DNA from: Dactylorhiza incarnata
Lineage: Eukaryota > Streptophyta > Magnoliopsida > Asparagales > Orchidaceae
Assembly (NCBI GenBank): GCA_033032865.1
Contig: JAWHQI010000306.1
Location: 372,001 to 436,000 of the forward strand
Direction of reading: 5' to 3'
DNA length: 64,000 nt
The notes beneath the pieces are model-generated. The model had not been told where the DNA came from, did no database searches, and saw only the letters and a list, made by a program, of their open reading frames with translations. Below are positions 31,212 to 41,967 of the stretch, one piece after another; position 1 is the stretch's first letter, and each line of letters starts with the position of its first letter. A program made the position numbers and the translations under genes.

Positions 31212-34181
31212 CGAGTGACAGGCACGGGCCTCCGGCCCGGGGGAGCGACATTCGCCGTGGGCGGTGACATTTGGTGGGGAAGGCGACGTTCGGCGGGAGC
31301 GGTGACGTTCGGCGGGGGCGGCGACGTTCGGCGGGGGCGGCGACGTTCGGCGGGGGCGGCGACGTTCGGAGGGGGCGGCGACGTTCGGCGGGGGCGGCGA
31401 CGTTCGGCGGGGGCGGCGACGTTCGGCGGGGGCGGCGACGTTCGGCGGGGGCGGCGACGTTCGGCGGGGGCGGCGACGTTCGGCTGGGTCGGCGACGTTC
31501 GGCGGGGTCGGCGACGTTCGGCGGGGGCGGCGACGTACGGAGGGGGCGGCAACGTACGGCGGGGGCGGCGACATTCGGCGGGGACGGGGACTTTCAGCGG
31601 GACGGCGGTTTTCGGCGGGGGAGGCGTCATTGGGCGTGTGCGGCGACACTGGGCGGGGGCGGAGACACTCAGCGGGGGCGGTAGCACTCTGCTTGTGCGG
31701 TGGCACTCGGCAGGGGCGGCGACACTCAGTGGGGGCGGCGACATTCGGCAGGGGTGTTATAGAATAAATTTTCAAGCTGATTACAACAAAGATATTTGAC
31801 TTTTTAAAGAATGCAAGTGTTGAAATATGAAAAACAAAGCTTGAAATTTATGATAAATGGTTGGAGTTCACCTGAAAAAGCTTAGCCATAGTTGAATAAT
31901 TGGAGCACCAAAAAATTTTGACATAAAGATGGGAAGTTTGTGCATAATATGTAATTAACAATTCATCGAACATCTAATGTTTAATGTTTACAACTCATTT
32001 ACACAATTGATATATAATTCAACTTAAACTACTATATTTTTTATGACTAAATGGTACATTATACAATATAAGCATCCCTCGGGTGGAAATAATGGCGAAG
32101 AATGAAGACTAAATGTAAAAGACAATGAACTCATCTGAAATAATAAAAGACCGATGATAAGTAGATAAACGTGAAGTAATATAGTTTAGGAAAAATAAAA
32201 TTGCTAAAGCCAATACCTCGTGGACAATTTCATCTTCTGCAACTATAAAATGATCAACATGTGAATTGAAGTTTGTATAATGCCTTGAAATAAGTTAGAG
32301 AACAATGCCTTGGATCTGCACGGGCTTCACCTGAACTGAAACAATGAAAATAGATAAAGATATGAGGATTAAGTTTTTACAAAACATTTGTTAGTAATTA
32401 AAGAAAACTAATTATAAGCAAATTTAAAGCTATTTGAATTTTTATATATGTTAAGCTAATAAAATTGATATATAAACTTCACTCATATTGCATTTGATCG
32501 GGGTAAATTTTTAATTGTCTAAATTCATCGTTAACTCGAACATCTCAAATTTAAGGGAGAAAATACTGGAACATCTCTAATTCCAATTTCTATTGAATAC
32601 ATATCCGGAGAAGAAGCATTCATTGTAGAGAAAATGGAGAACGTAGAGAAAATTCATTAGAATAATAACTGATTCATATACATATAGATTTTGCAAATCA
32701 GATAAAATATTTTAAATGGGTTATTACACATCTTAATATGTTAAAACTACAAAATGAAACAACAGAAACTTAGATTTACAAAAATCATAAAATACTGGTT
32801 TTCAAGAAAAATAACATAGAAGTTCAAAAATACTTTAAAGGGTTGGAACTCATAGCAGCATAAGCATATGGAAAATTGATTGTCTAAACGGATACCTCAA
32901 TGTTGCATGAAAATAATGGGGGAAAAACGAAGTTGCAACTTTATAAATATGTTCAAACACGGAAATAATGTATACATAGCTTCCCAAAAGGAAAGTTGCA
33001 TCTGAGATACCAGATAGATAGAAACAGAATAATTTAATAATAACAGATAGGGTTGGAACGGTGAGTGATAGTTGGTTACATATTATAATTTTTTCTTTAC
33101 CTTGAGTCTAATCACTAATATTTTATGAGATTTATATGAATCAAGGTCTTCCGTGTCATAACTCATAAGTCATTTTACATACATTGGCTCTTCTTCAGAA
33201 ACTTGGCGAAAGAAAGGGAACCAATTGATTTGGGCATTTTGCAGCTCCTCTTGATGAAGCTTTTGTGGAGGTTATATTGCTATGTCTATCAAATGTTAAT
33301 GTACTTCTATAAGAAATCACTCCTGCGTGCCTTTTTTAAACATCATCTCTTTGGAAATTGTGTTTGAATATCAGTTGATAGCAAAATATGTAAAAACAAA
33401 CCTTCACCTTTCCGATAACAGGCAATATATATACATGTGCGTATGTTTTAATCAATACAAAAGGCATTCACCTCCATTCTTATGTTGCATACATCCAGAT
33501 CTTCTGGTTGCAAAGGAGGTTCTTAAAATAAAGAATGCAAAGAAAGTTAAGGCTCATTTAGGCATTTCATCAAACATGTGGAAGACAGATAATTAAAAAC
33601 TATCAACTGATGTTGAAATCAAGGAAGAAAGAACTATGCGGTCAACATAAAAGAGTAGAAATAATGAAATATTTGGGGGAAGAAGTAGTTATTACCGGAG
33701 GTTGCCGAGGAGGAAGAAGGTTGGCCGGGGAGGCTTCAATTGCAGGCGGCGGAAGAGGCTGCGATTTGTCGGGGGCAGCGGATTCGATTGCAGCCGGTTG
33801 GTCATCAGATGCAGGGGAGGCGGAGGAGAGTAGCGAAGCTAGTAGAGGAGGAGCAGAAGCGGCGAATCGAGCGGTGTATAGAGGCGATTGATGCCGGTTT
33901 ACTGTCGGATTCAGGAGAGGGGAGGTGGTGGGAGGAGCGAAGCAAGCATCGGGAGACCTAAAATGTCGTCAAAATGAGATGAGCGTGGGAGTTTCTTTCG
34001 CTGGTTAATCAGGAACCACTTTTTTCAGTTTGTGTTAGTAGTGGGCAGAAATAATGGGGCGGTAATCCGTGAGGTTAATTTTGGCTAAGAAGTTCTCCGT
34101 GAAATGTTTGAGGATCCAACGGTGGAAAACAAAAGTACGGTAAGAGCGGCAAAATATGTATATTGCTTTATATAATAAAGA
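31212..34181 (-). mobile_element. Helitron C (non-autonomous), minus strand
   Basis: The 3' end on the minus strand is CTCG (31215-31212), a 9-nt spacer and the hairpin CGGGCC-GGA-GGCCCG (31239-31225), preceded by a 19-bp array. The proposed 5' end is TCTTTATTATATAAAGC (34181-34165, minus), similar to other plant Helitron starts. From about 33960 to 33690 the minus strand has CT/GC-rich, leader-like sequence ('ctcctctactagcttcgcta', 'ccgccgcctgcaattgaagc'), perhaps a captured 5' exon. 31780-33600 is AT-rich and non-coding. No Rep/helicase is present. Confidence 0.55.
31244..31760. repeat. 19-bp array of Helitron C (about 26 copies)
   Basis: Plus-strand unit CGACGTTCGGCGGGGGCGG, period 19 (31322, 31341, 31360). 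It occupies the same place as the 18-bp arrays of Helitrons B and D but differs in sequence and period. Units decay towards the right (31560-31760). Long ORFs on both strands are by-products. Confidence 0.95.
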
Positions 34182-34279
34182 TATATATATATATTTATAT
34201 ATATATATAATTATATATATAGGGTGCACCCCGCTATCCTTTGTAACGTTTCTACAGTGAAAGGTGTGATCTTTTTGTT

Positions 34280-34447
34280 TAGAAATATTGATGGAAAGTG
34301 ATAAAATATGTCAAATTATTTTATGATATTTCAATTTTACAATTTTATAATGATTCTAGATTAAGGTAAAATGTAGCGCACCCTTTTCAATGTAAAGTTA
34401 TTATAAAATAATTTGGTTGATTTTATCAGTTTCCATCCATATTTCTA
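34280..34447. repeat. imperfect inverted repeat, MITE-like
   Basis: The left arm (34280-34326, 'tagaaatattgatggaaag') pairs with the right arm (34401-34447, 'tttccatccatatttcta') over about 47 bp with a few mismatches. The loop is about 75 bp. Ends and target duplication are not defined. Confidence 0.65.
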
Positions 34448-34557
34448 AAGGGGCAATTTTGTAAACTTGAAAACTTAGAGGGGAGGTAAATGCAATTTTG
34501 AAATATAGAGCGGTGCAACCTGTAATAATGCAAACTCCAAAGGGAGCTTTTTTGCTA

Positions 34558-34984
34558 CGGGCCTAGGCCGGGCCCTTTTTAAATCGGGTTTAGGCCGGGT
34601 TCGGTCCTCATCAAAATAAAATGGTCTGCCTGAGCCTACCAAACCAGGCCCTGCCTGGGCCCAAAATGCTGATAATCGGAATTTTAATGCTGATAACCAT
34701 CATTTTAATGCTGATAACCATCATTTTAATGCTGATAAATGCTGGTTTATCAGCATTTTAATGCTGGTTTATCAGCATTTTAATGCTGATTTATCAGCAT
34801 TTATTTTAATGCTGATATCATCATTAATTGTTGGGCGTTGCCACGCCCAACAATTTAATGCTGGGCAGTGGCAGCGCCCAACAAATGGGCTTTTCGGCTT
34901 GGGCAGGCTTGGGCCTGGCCCGGGCCTAACCAGACCCAGGCTTAACCAGGCTCAGACCCGGGCCGGGCAACCGGGCCCGGGCCA
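34558..34984. mobile_element. fold-back/MITE-like element with GGGCC-rich ends
   Basis: The left end 'gggcctaggccgggccc' and the right end 'ccgggcccgggcc' are self-complementary and roughly complementary to each other. The interior holds 21-22-bp repeats of 'attttaatgctgat(aa/tt)' that form nested 'gctggtttatcagc' palindromes (34694-34810), plus a perfect hairpin TTGTTGGGCGT/ACGCCCAACAA (34829-34854). The family is not identified. Confidence 0.5.
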
Positions 34985-34992
34985 AATTTGCA

Positions 34993-35023
<31 letters not shown>

Positions 35024-35028
35024 CTATA
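34993..35028. repeat. (CT)n-(TA)n microsatellite
   Basis: 'ctctctctctctct' followed by alternating TA, directly before the start of Helitron D. Confidence 0.9.
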
Positions 35029-37612
35029 TCTATACTATATTAAAAAGATATATCATTTTGGTGCCATGACAAGCTAATTAGGCAAGATAAATGAGACATC
35101 ATTTCATCCTAACCGTTCGTTATAACCATCGCACCGTTCCTTCATTTTTCGCTCATCTAAAGACATCCTCTCCCACGCCAATCCCGCTATGCCCTAATTC
35201 TTTCCCGCGGCTGCTTCTCCTCCCCGCTCGCACTCCCATCTACCCTCTTTCGCCTGCTGAAGCTTCTCCAGCCTCTCGCCGCCACTCTCCTCCCGACGTT
35301 CGACTTCGCGACAATCAGCAACTCCTCCTCGGTACCAAGACGCAACACTGTCGGCGAACCTGGACCTCAACTCCCGCTCATCTCCACATCTCCTACTTCG
35401 CAAGATACTCCTACATGTATGTCATTTTCGTTTACTTTTTCATACTCATTTCCTTTTTCATTTCGAGTTTACAGATCTCTAATGTTTGCTAATAACATTT
35501 CATTCTCATTTTCGTTTTCATTTGGAGTTTACAGATCTCCAATGTTTGCTAATAACATTTCATTTCAGATGTTCACTTCCTCTTACTCCTCTCTAGGCCC
35601 TCTACGTCTGCTGATTTCCATGTTTACTACCTCCTCTCTATTCTCCGTTTATATTTACTATTTATCTTCAGTCCTAGGGTTCATTAACTAGAATGGAAGG
35701 AATATTGCTATGATCATCTACCATTATCTACAATGGAAGGAATATTGCTAAGATCATCTACATCTGGTACTGCAGATTTTTGGTTTTCCCAATTAATTTT
35801 TTATATTCAAAGTGGCTGATCCATGGATCCCTGCAATGTAAACAACATAGTTAAAGGTTCTCTTCATATTTATTTACTTATTCTTTAGGAGTTGAAATTT
35901 TTAAACAGGGAATGAAGTTAAGATCTCATATCTGGCTTCTAGCTTCAACCACTTGGAAATTGAAAATATTATCTATTAGTGATTTGCTTAGTTTTTTCAC
36001 TGTGAATGATTTGAGGATGCCTTCTGTACTACGTTTATCAACGTAATCTATCACGCCATGGAAGGCTTCTACAAAACTGCTTAATATTCCTGATTGTTTT
36101 ACTGATATCAGGACAATGGCCATAAAATATTTACCTATTTTTAATTATCTTCATTTATTAAGTCTATTAAAATCATAAATGCTATCAGTAATTAAACCGC
36201 ATATCTTGCATTAAACATAGCATTCTGGAATGTTTTATAAAACATAGCATTCTGAAACTGAGTAAAACAAGCTATCTTAACAGATTACTCATTAGAACAT
36301 AACATTAATATATATATGCTTACTCATTAAGGTATAGCAGAGTAAGGTATGCTTATTCAGATAATGATATGCTGAATCATTAATGTTTTGCTGTTGTTCT
36401 ATTTAAAGATGGCCTTGCCCCTGAAATGTCTAATTACTATCGCTCTTGCCCTGCTTCAAAATTGTCTTATTACTTTCTGTTGCTTGGTTTTCGACTTGCA
36501 TTACAATGATTTTTATAACAGACAATCATACTAATGGCATTTATGCATTTATGCATATATATTGTATATCAATGTACATAAGATATTGCCTCATTTCCAT
36601 GTATTTATAACAGCTTTGTTTAAAGTTTATTTCCAAGTTTTATTTAATTTTTATTTCCAAGTTCTGTTTAAATTTTATTTCCAAGCTTTGTTTAAAATTT
36701 TGGGCTATTTACATGTGTGTTTTGTTCTCCGTTCATTTTTCAATGACACGAACTAATGGTACACAGTCGGACCATCTCTAATGTTCATTTACGAATCTAT
36801 TAATATGTTCAGCTATAAAATCAGAAAAACTACAATTATCATGGATTTGGAGTTGACCTATTTTAATTCCTGCTGCCTGTTTATGCATTGGAAATGTGTT
36901 TCTTTAATCATATTTTCATTAACCGGAATTCATATTAATTCAAAAAACATAACAACACTTATTACATGTTTGTATCTATATTTCTGTGTTTGCTTATGTA
37001 TGATTCTGGTGAATTGGCGATACGTGTAATGTGCCATGTTGATTCATGCTGGTTTAGATCAGGAAAATAGAAGTTTGAGGCACATTTGTTGATCTATGTT
37101 GGCTGCACTGCTCTTTGTTAATGAAAATTGTGATATATAGTTTTTCTGCATTCAAGTGATGTAATTAAATGGTAGAGTTTTTCTCAACTATGTTCACGGC
37201 ATTGAGGATGGCCTTCGGAGAGGTTTCTCAGGCAACCCGTGCGTGACATTAATGTTGGAAGGAGCTTGGAATTTTTGATTTTCTTATCTATTCCAATCTC
37301 CAATCCAATCTATAGTACAATCTGAGCCTTATGCAAGCCTAATTGACTAATACTCTCGATGAGAGTTGCTTATCACAAGATTTTGTTGATTAGTGCTACG
37401 TAGTTTTGAATTTGCTTTCAATTCCTTGAATCAACTATTATGTGCTCTATGTTTGGAATATATTTCATTTATATAATAGTTCTTCATTGGTTCTTTTTTA
37501 ATCTGGATGCAGATTGTCCGAGGTTGCGCACAGAGTAGTCTCCTACTAGCAAAAAAGCATACATTGACATCTAATCGGCAAGGTAATCAATTTCGCCATA
37601 ATATAAATTGTG

Positions 37613-37735
37613 TAAGGGTGCTTCGAGGTATTAGTCAATTAGTGGCTAAGCGAAGCATGTTAGTCTCTGTGATGAATGCTTATAGGGCTGCTCGGTAGTA
37701 TTGGCCGGTAGAGGGTCAAGCGGAGCAGATAGATT
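37613..37735 (+). repeat. block shared by Helitrons B and D, copy 2
   Basis: Partner of 30333-30457, roughly 80% alike by eye. The open frame 37507-37698 runs through it to a TAG that is also present in copy 1, so the stop predates the split of the two Helitrons. Confidence 0.7.
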
Positions 37736-37979
37736 TACTGTAAAATTTACTCTATTTGCATTTTTTTATTTTCAGTTAATGTGATTCGATGAAGAATGAC
37801 AACAGTAGCTTCACAGGTTTTAATGAGAGTACCAAACTTGATAGAATTGAAATAGAATATACATTCATAGATGTGTATATAATGTGATATAATTTTTATG
37901 CACTGCTATTAGCAATGCAGAAATTTGCACTGCAGTGCAGATTTTTGCATTGCAATGCAATGCAGAAATGTCGTGGGGA

Positions 37980-38068
37980 CGACAAATGTCTCCCCCACGA
38001 CAAATGTCGCCCCAACGACAAATGTCGCCCCCACGACAAATGTCGCCCCCACGACAAATGTCGCCTTG
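37980..38068. repeat. 18-bp mini-hairpin array of Helitron D (5 copies)
   Basis: Five units of the CGACAAATGTCGCCCCCA type, ending 4 bp before the terminal hairpin. Confidence 0.9.
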
Positions 38069-38099
38069 GATCGGGCCGGAGGCCCGTGCTAGTCACTCG

Positions 38100-39379
38100 T
38101 ATGTATATATATACATACACTACTTAAAAGTAGTTTTGGGCTTATTTTGAGCCTCTTCCTTCAATCTTGGTCATCCAATAAAGACCATCAATTTAATCTT
38201 CGCCGCCAAATTGTTTTTTTAATTTGAATCAAAAAAACTGATTCTAATCCCGATCACGTCGCTCCTCAAATCCCGATCTCGCCGCTCCTCATCCCCGATT
38301 TCAAACTTTTCTCTGGAATCCTCTTCCCCGCAGCCGAAAGCCCGCAACGGCTCATTCCTCCCGCTCCTCCGCACCTGCAGGACTAGGGCTCTGACGCCTC
38401 CCCTCCTTCTCAACGCTGACTACTCAATGCTCAACTCATCCACCAAGCCTGACTCCACTGCATCTCCATCTACTAGGGCGAGCGCGGGCGATTGCGGCAA
38501 TCTGCGAGGCAGCGACGACGACGACACCATTTTCTAAAAGACCCTCCAATAAATCCTTGCCTCGCCCTCGTCATTCTCCCACACCTCGTGTCGCGCATGT
38601 CCCTCTTCTCCACTGGTGGCCCCATCCACGACGACACCAGAAACCAGCAACGCCAACTCTCCTCTGCCACGGCCTCCCACATTCCCTCCTTCAACGATCG
38701 TGGCTTCCCACATCCACTCCTTCAAAGATGTCTTGCACCACCATGTACCTCCTCTTCACCAGTACACACCAACTCCATCTTCCAGACCTTCTATTCTCCT
38801 CACTTCAAACAACCACAGGCGAGTTCCATCCCCAACGCTTCCTTTCGCCCAACTTCCAAAGCTATCTCACGTTGTTGTGGCGGCAGATTGATGACCCCAA
38901 ATGGAGGATGGCATACCTGCATCCTCCACAAGCTAAAACTGTGTGGCTATCATCTATCAAGTACTGCAGGTAAGTTGTTTGATGATTTTCCCAAGTAATG
39001 CAGGTAAGTTGTTTGATGATTTTCTCTTTAGTTGTTCTTCCAGACCTTCTATTCTCCTCTTATTCTATAGATTTAAACATTATGTCTTTGGTGGTTATTG
39101 CCATCCGACTCTCCTCACGATCTCTCCACCACACGATTGGCAAATAACCACCCGTAGTGGGCGGGTGCGGATATCCGAAATCATCTTGGTTTGCGTATAG
39201 AGAAATACTCTATTAATACGCATCGCAAACCTTATAAAATCGGTCTGCATTTAGTATTTTTGGTGGTTACGGTCTATAGTTATCCACAATAACCACCGTA
39301 ACCACCCCCGAGGCCTATAAATAGACCCCAGGCTTCTCCTCATTTCCTCATTCTCTCCTCCTCCCTTCCCTTCTCCTAA
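38100..39379 (+). other. unassigned gene-like segment ending in a hairpin-rich TATA promoter
   Basis: 38108 onward ('actacttaaaagtagttttg') resembles another Helitron start but lacks a clear TC end. 38250-38950 is CT/C-rich, open in several frames and without recognisable domains. A 35-bp direct repeat containing a splice-donor-like 'gcaggtaagttgtttgatga' occurs at 38967 and 39000. At 39262-39307 an 11-bp stem GGTGGTTACGG/CCGTAACCACC is followed by TATAAATA (39317-39324) and a CT-rich leader, suggesting a promoter, perhaps of an LTR. Confidence 0.4.
39317..39324 (+). promoter_or_regulatory. TATA box
   Basis: TATAAATA in 'ggcctataaatagacccc', downstream of two stem-loops ('ggtttgcg...cgcaaacc' and GGTGGTTACGG/CCGTAACCACC) and upstream of a CT-rich leader running into the next ORF. 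Confidence 0.5.
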
Positions 39380-39431
39380 GTGCAAGTGAGAGAACCTCCC
39401 TTGGAGAACTCACTCATCTTCAAAGCCGCCC

Positions 39432-39944
39432 TTGAAGATTTCTTCAAGCACTTCGAAGATCGCTTTGCCTTTCTCACTTCCTCCAAGTTTCCTTTGTGCA
39501 GGTTCGCTCAGTGGTCAGCACCACCAAGGAGACGCAGGGCCCCGAGACCCACCAAGAAAGCAACAAGTACACTCGAGTATTCAGAGCGCGAAGCCCGAGA
39601 CATCCAGGGCAGCACCTAATCAGGGGGAGCTACAGGAAGCTACTGAGAAGGTTACAATAGATCAGGTCCTAGCAGGAAGTGATCCAGAGGAGCATCTCTT
39701 TGAAGATATAACCAACATTGCAAAAAATGATGTAGAAGCAGTTCAAGAAAACACTGCTAAAGACAATGAGAAGGCTGATGACATGAATGATGATAAGGCT
39801 GAAGAAGATCCTCTGCTGATTGCACCAAGAAAAGTATCTCAAAAATACATATCAAGAAAGAGGATACCCCTGATAGGAAGTAGGGGTATTCAGGTATTTT
39901 GTGCTCATAAACATTTGAAACATTTTCAGTACATCATCAGATAA
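39432..39944 (+). CDS. unrecognised ORF, hydrophilic (possibly retroelement-derived)
   Basis: A 170-codon frame with a Ser/Lys/Pro-rich N-terminus, then an acidic middle ('DPEEHLFEDITNIAKNDVE', 'DNEKADDMNDDKAEEDP') and a basic end ('RKVSQKYISRKRIPLIGSRG'). No domain is recognised. It lies 100 bp downstream of a TATA box and 180 bp upstream of a copia-type PPT, so it could be the remains of a retroelement ORF or a host-gene piece. A shorter overlapping frame (39380-39619) covers the start region. Function unknown. Confidence 0.25.
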   Translation: MKISSSTSKIALPFSLPPSFLCAGSLSGQHHQGDAGPRDPPRKQQVHSSIQSAKPETSRAAPNQGELQEATEKVTIDQVLAGSDPEEHLFEDITNIAKNDVEAVQENTAKDNEKADDMNDDKAEEDPLLIAPRKVSQKYISRKRIPLIGSRGIQVFCAHKHLKHFQYIIR

Positions 39945-40120
39945 TCACCTGGAAATCTGTAATGTAGAACAAATGAGTACATGATCTGCATGTTCTGTGA
40001 TTATGCTATCATTCAAGTAAATGTCTTTATTGTCTCTATATATGTATGTATGTATGTTATTTTTATATTTAAGTATGTATAAAATCACTTAAATAAATTG
40101 TAAAATTTGCTAAGATAAAT

Positions 40121-41214
40121 AGGGGGAGATTATTGGGAAAAAGACCCTTGATTTATTTGAACAAATTATATACAAGTGATTTCATGTATTAGGAAATATT
40201 ACCCATGTTGTATAGTAATGGTAAATTGGTCATTAAGTGTCTTAGGATGTCACACTCACCATATAGTAATGGTAAATTGGTCATAGAAGTCGACGTTACT
40301 CAGTCAGTAAGTCAGAGTATTAGGTGCAGTCGACGCAACGTCGATATCAACTCGACGCAGAAGGAAGAGCCAGTTGAAGCCAAACTTGAAGTCGACGCAA
40401 CTTCGATAACAACTCGACGCAGAAGATGAAGTTTCAGTCCGAGTCTTCAACTCAGCGGATACGTAGAGAAGTATTTGACGTAACGTCGACATCTGAGTTT
40501 ATCCAGAGCTGAGAAGGAATTCGAAGCTACATTTATTAGAACTCAGAGGTGCGTCGATAAGGAGGAAGTCAATTCGACGCAACGTCGACATAAGAGTTCA
40601 CTCAAGGCAGAGGAGGATTTAGAAGCCACGTCGATAAGAACTCAGAATTGCGTTGAGAAGAAAGAAAGCCAATTCGACGTATTGTCGAATACTGACAGAA
40701 ATAGAAAGTCTGTCTCTGTCCTTTCTTTCCTTTTCCAGAGAGTCTTCTAAGAAGTATTTTGAATTGCAATGGCTCGATTGATATCAAGAAAGGGAAGAAG
40801 TACACAAGACGGAAATGAAATACACTTTTGGAAGTTATTTCAAATAGGAAAAGATGGGTCGTGAACAGAAAAGGAAGGAAACCACTATTGTCCATTAGAC
40901 ATTCCTTCCCAGTACAGACCAGAAGGAGAAAGGAATTCAAACGACATTCAGAAATAATAAGAAGGAAAAAGACGAGAAGAAACACAACAATTATTATTCG
41001 AACTGTTCTTCTTCTTCCCCAAGTTCTAAGACAGGCAAAAGGAAAGGAAGCTTCTATGTACATAATAACAAAACTGCTGCAGATCTCACAACAGCAAGTC
41101 ATCAAAAATACAGAGAAGAGAAGAAGGATCAAGAGCTTACAAACCCTAGCAATCATCACTATCATAAGCTAGGGTCATCTGATAAAGATCCTGAAGGGCA
41201 CTCAAAGAACAACA
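40121..41214 (+). mobile_element. copia-type PPT and 3' LTR (element body missing)
   Basis: AGGGGGAGAT (40121-40130) is the typical copia PPT and is followed by TATTGGGAAAAAG, close to the common copia LTR start TGTTGGGA. The proposed LTR ends 'aagaacaaca' at 41214, three bases before the RING array begins. It contains repeated 'tcgacgcaacgtcga' motifs (40329-40690). The leader-like end has 'acaaaccctagcaatcatca'. No copia pol lies upstream, so this is a truncated copy. Boundaries are inferred. Confidence 0.45.
40329..40690. repeat. degenerate repeats of a CGACG-N2-CGTCG-like motif
   Basis: 'gtcgacgcaacgtcgatatc', 'gtcgacgcaacttcgataac', 'acgtaacgtcgacatctgag', 'ttcgacgcaacgtcgacata' and 'ttcgacgtattgtcgaatac' occur at roughly 60-100-bp intervals, each partly palindromic and often followed by 'aactcgacgcag' or 'gaactcag'. 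Confidence 0.65.
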
Positions 41215-41718
41215 TCTTGATGCAAATGTCAGATTTATTCCTTTTTTAGGGTTTGTGGAAGCCATTGGGCGAATGAATTATTTTCATCTTGTAGGTTCTT
41301 ATTTCATTTCCTCTTCTTCTTCTTTTTTTCTTCTTGACATTTCTTGATCTTGGGAAACGACCATTGGAGGATTTATTCTTTTTTTAGGGTTTGCGGAAGC
41401 CATTGGGCGAAATAACTCTAACCAAACTGGCCGTTTTCCAAGATCAAGAAATGCCAAGAATAAATAAAGAAGAAGAAGAGGAAATGCAATAAGAACCTAG
41501 AAGATGAAAATAATTCTTTCGCCCAATGGCTTCCACAAATCCTAAAAAAAGAATAAATCCGACATTTGCATCAAAAATCACAGAAAATGCACAAGTAAAA
41601 CTAACAATCCAGACAGAGCTGAAGGATCTTCTGTAGTCCAAATCCTATAGGAGCTACTTCTTAAAAAAAAAATCACACGAAGATGAGAGTGAGAGAAGAC
41701 AGGCGAGTGCAATAGTTT

Positions 41719-41967
41719 TTAGGGCGTCGAGGGCTCGATGCTAATTGACGGGAGACCTGATTCGTACTGCTGACCAAGATCTTCTGGAAAAATCTCAGAC
41801 ACCAAACTTCTGCACACTGGACAACTCATATAATCTGAATCATGGATCCAACTTGCAATACAGAACCTGCAATACCGATGCCCACATGGTGTAATCGCAG
41901 GATTCTTTGCAGCAGAAAGGCATATGGGGCATACTTCATTATGGATGATGATCTGAAGACCTTGATG
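41719..41967 (-). pseudogene. RING-HC exon module 1 (intact exon)
   Basis: The exon begins after an AG acceptor ('tttccag|CATCAAGG' on the minus strand) and encodes 82 residues to a stop. The RING signature is C-X2-C-X11-C-X-H-X2-C-X2-C-X12-C-X2-C: 'VCPICLSAAKNPAITPCGHR', 'YCRFCIASWIHDSDYMSCPV', then 'CRSLVSEIFPEDLGQQ' and the tail 'SGLPSISIEPSTP'. Such C3HC4 RING fingers bind two zinc ions and recruit E2 enzymes, so the parent gene was probably an E3 ubiquitin ligase. There is no in-frame ATG upstream: the open frame reaches into the AT microsatellite and begins only at a TTG. It is therefore a last exon without its first exons. One private change is seen: S to Y in 'GQQYESG'. Confidence 0.85.

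Larger units (their letters stand above)
35029..38099 (+). mobile_element. Helitron D (non-autonomous), 3.07 kb
   Basis: The 5' end TCTATACTATATTAAAAAG (35029) is the classic plant Helitron start. The 3' end has the 18-bp array (37980-38068), hairpin CGGGCC-GGA-GGCCCG (38072-38086), 9 nt, CTCG (38096-38099) and T. The insertion site is TA-rich. The 5' kilobase has CT-rich, exon-like sequence ('ccttctcc', 'cgccgccactctcctcccga') with a 65-bp duplication at about 35440-35570 and a 47-bp duplication at about 35692-35780. It looks like a captured 5' exon and intron of a host gene. No Rep/helicase coding is seen. Confidence 0.75.

Noticed and set aside
30556..31799. Several long overlapping ORFs on both strands rich in Arg/Gly/Pro
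   Set aside because: They are translations of the 18- and 19-bp minisatellites; open in many frames because of the repeat composition.
33610..33961. ORFs in the G-rich segment near the Helitron C start
   Set aside because: The minus strand looks like a CT-rich leader or 5' exon; no domain in any frame.
38089..38092. CTAG as the 3' end of Helitron D
   Set aside because: Only 2 nt after the hairpin, whereas CTCG at 38096-38099 is at the same 9-nt spacing in all four termini.
38492..38998. 168-codon ORF in the C-rich segment
   Set aside because: Several frames are open on both strands and no domain is recognisable; could be a captured 5' exon but not supportable as a gene.
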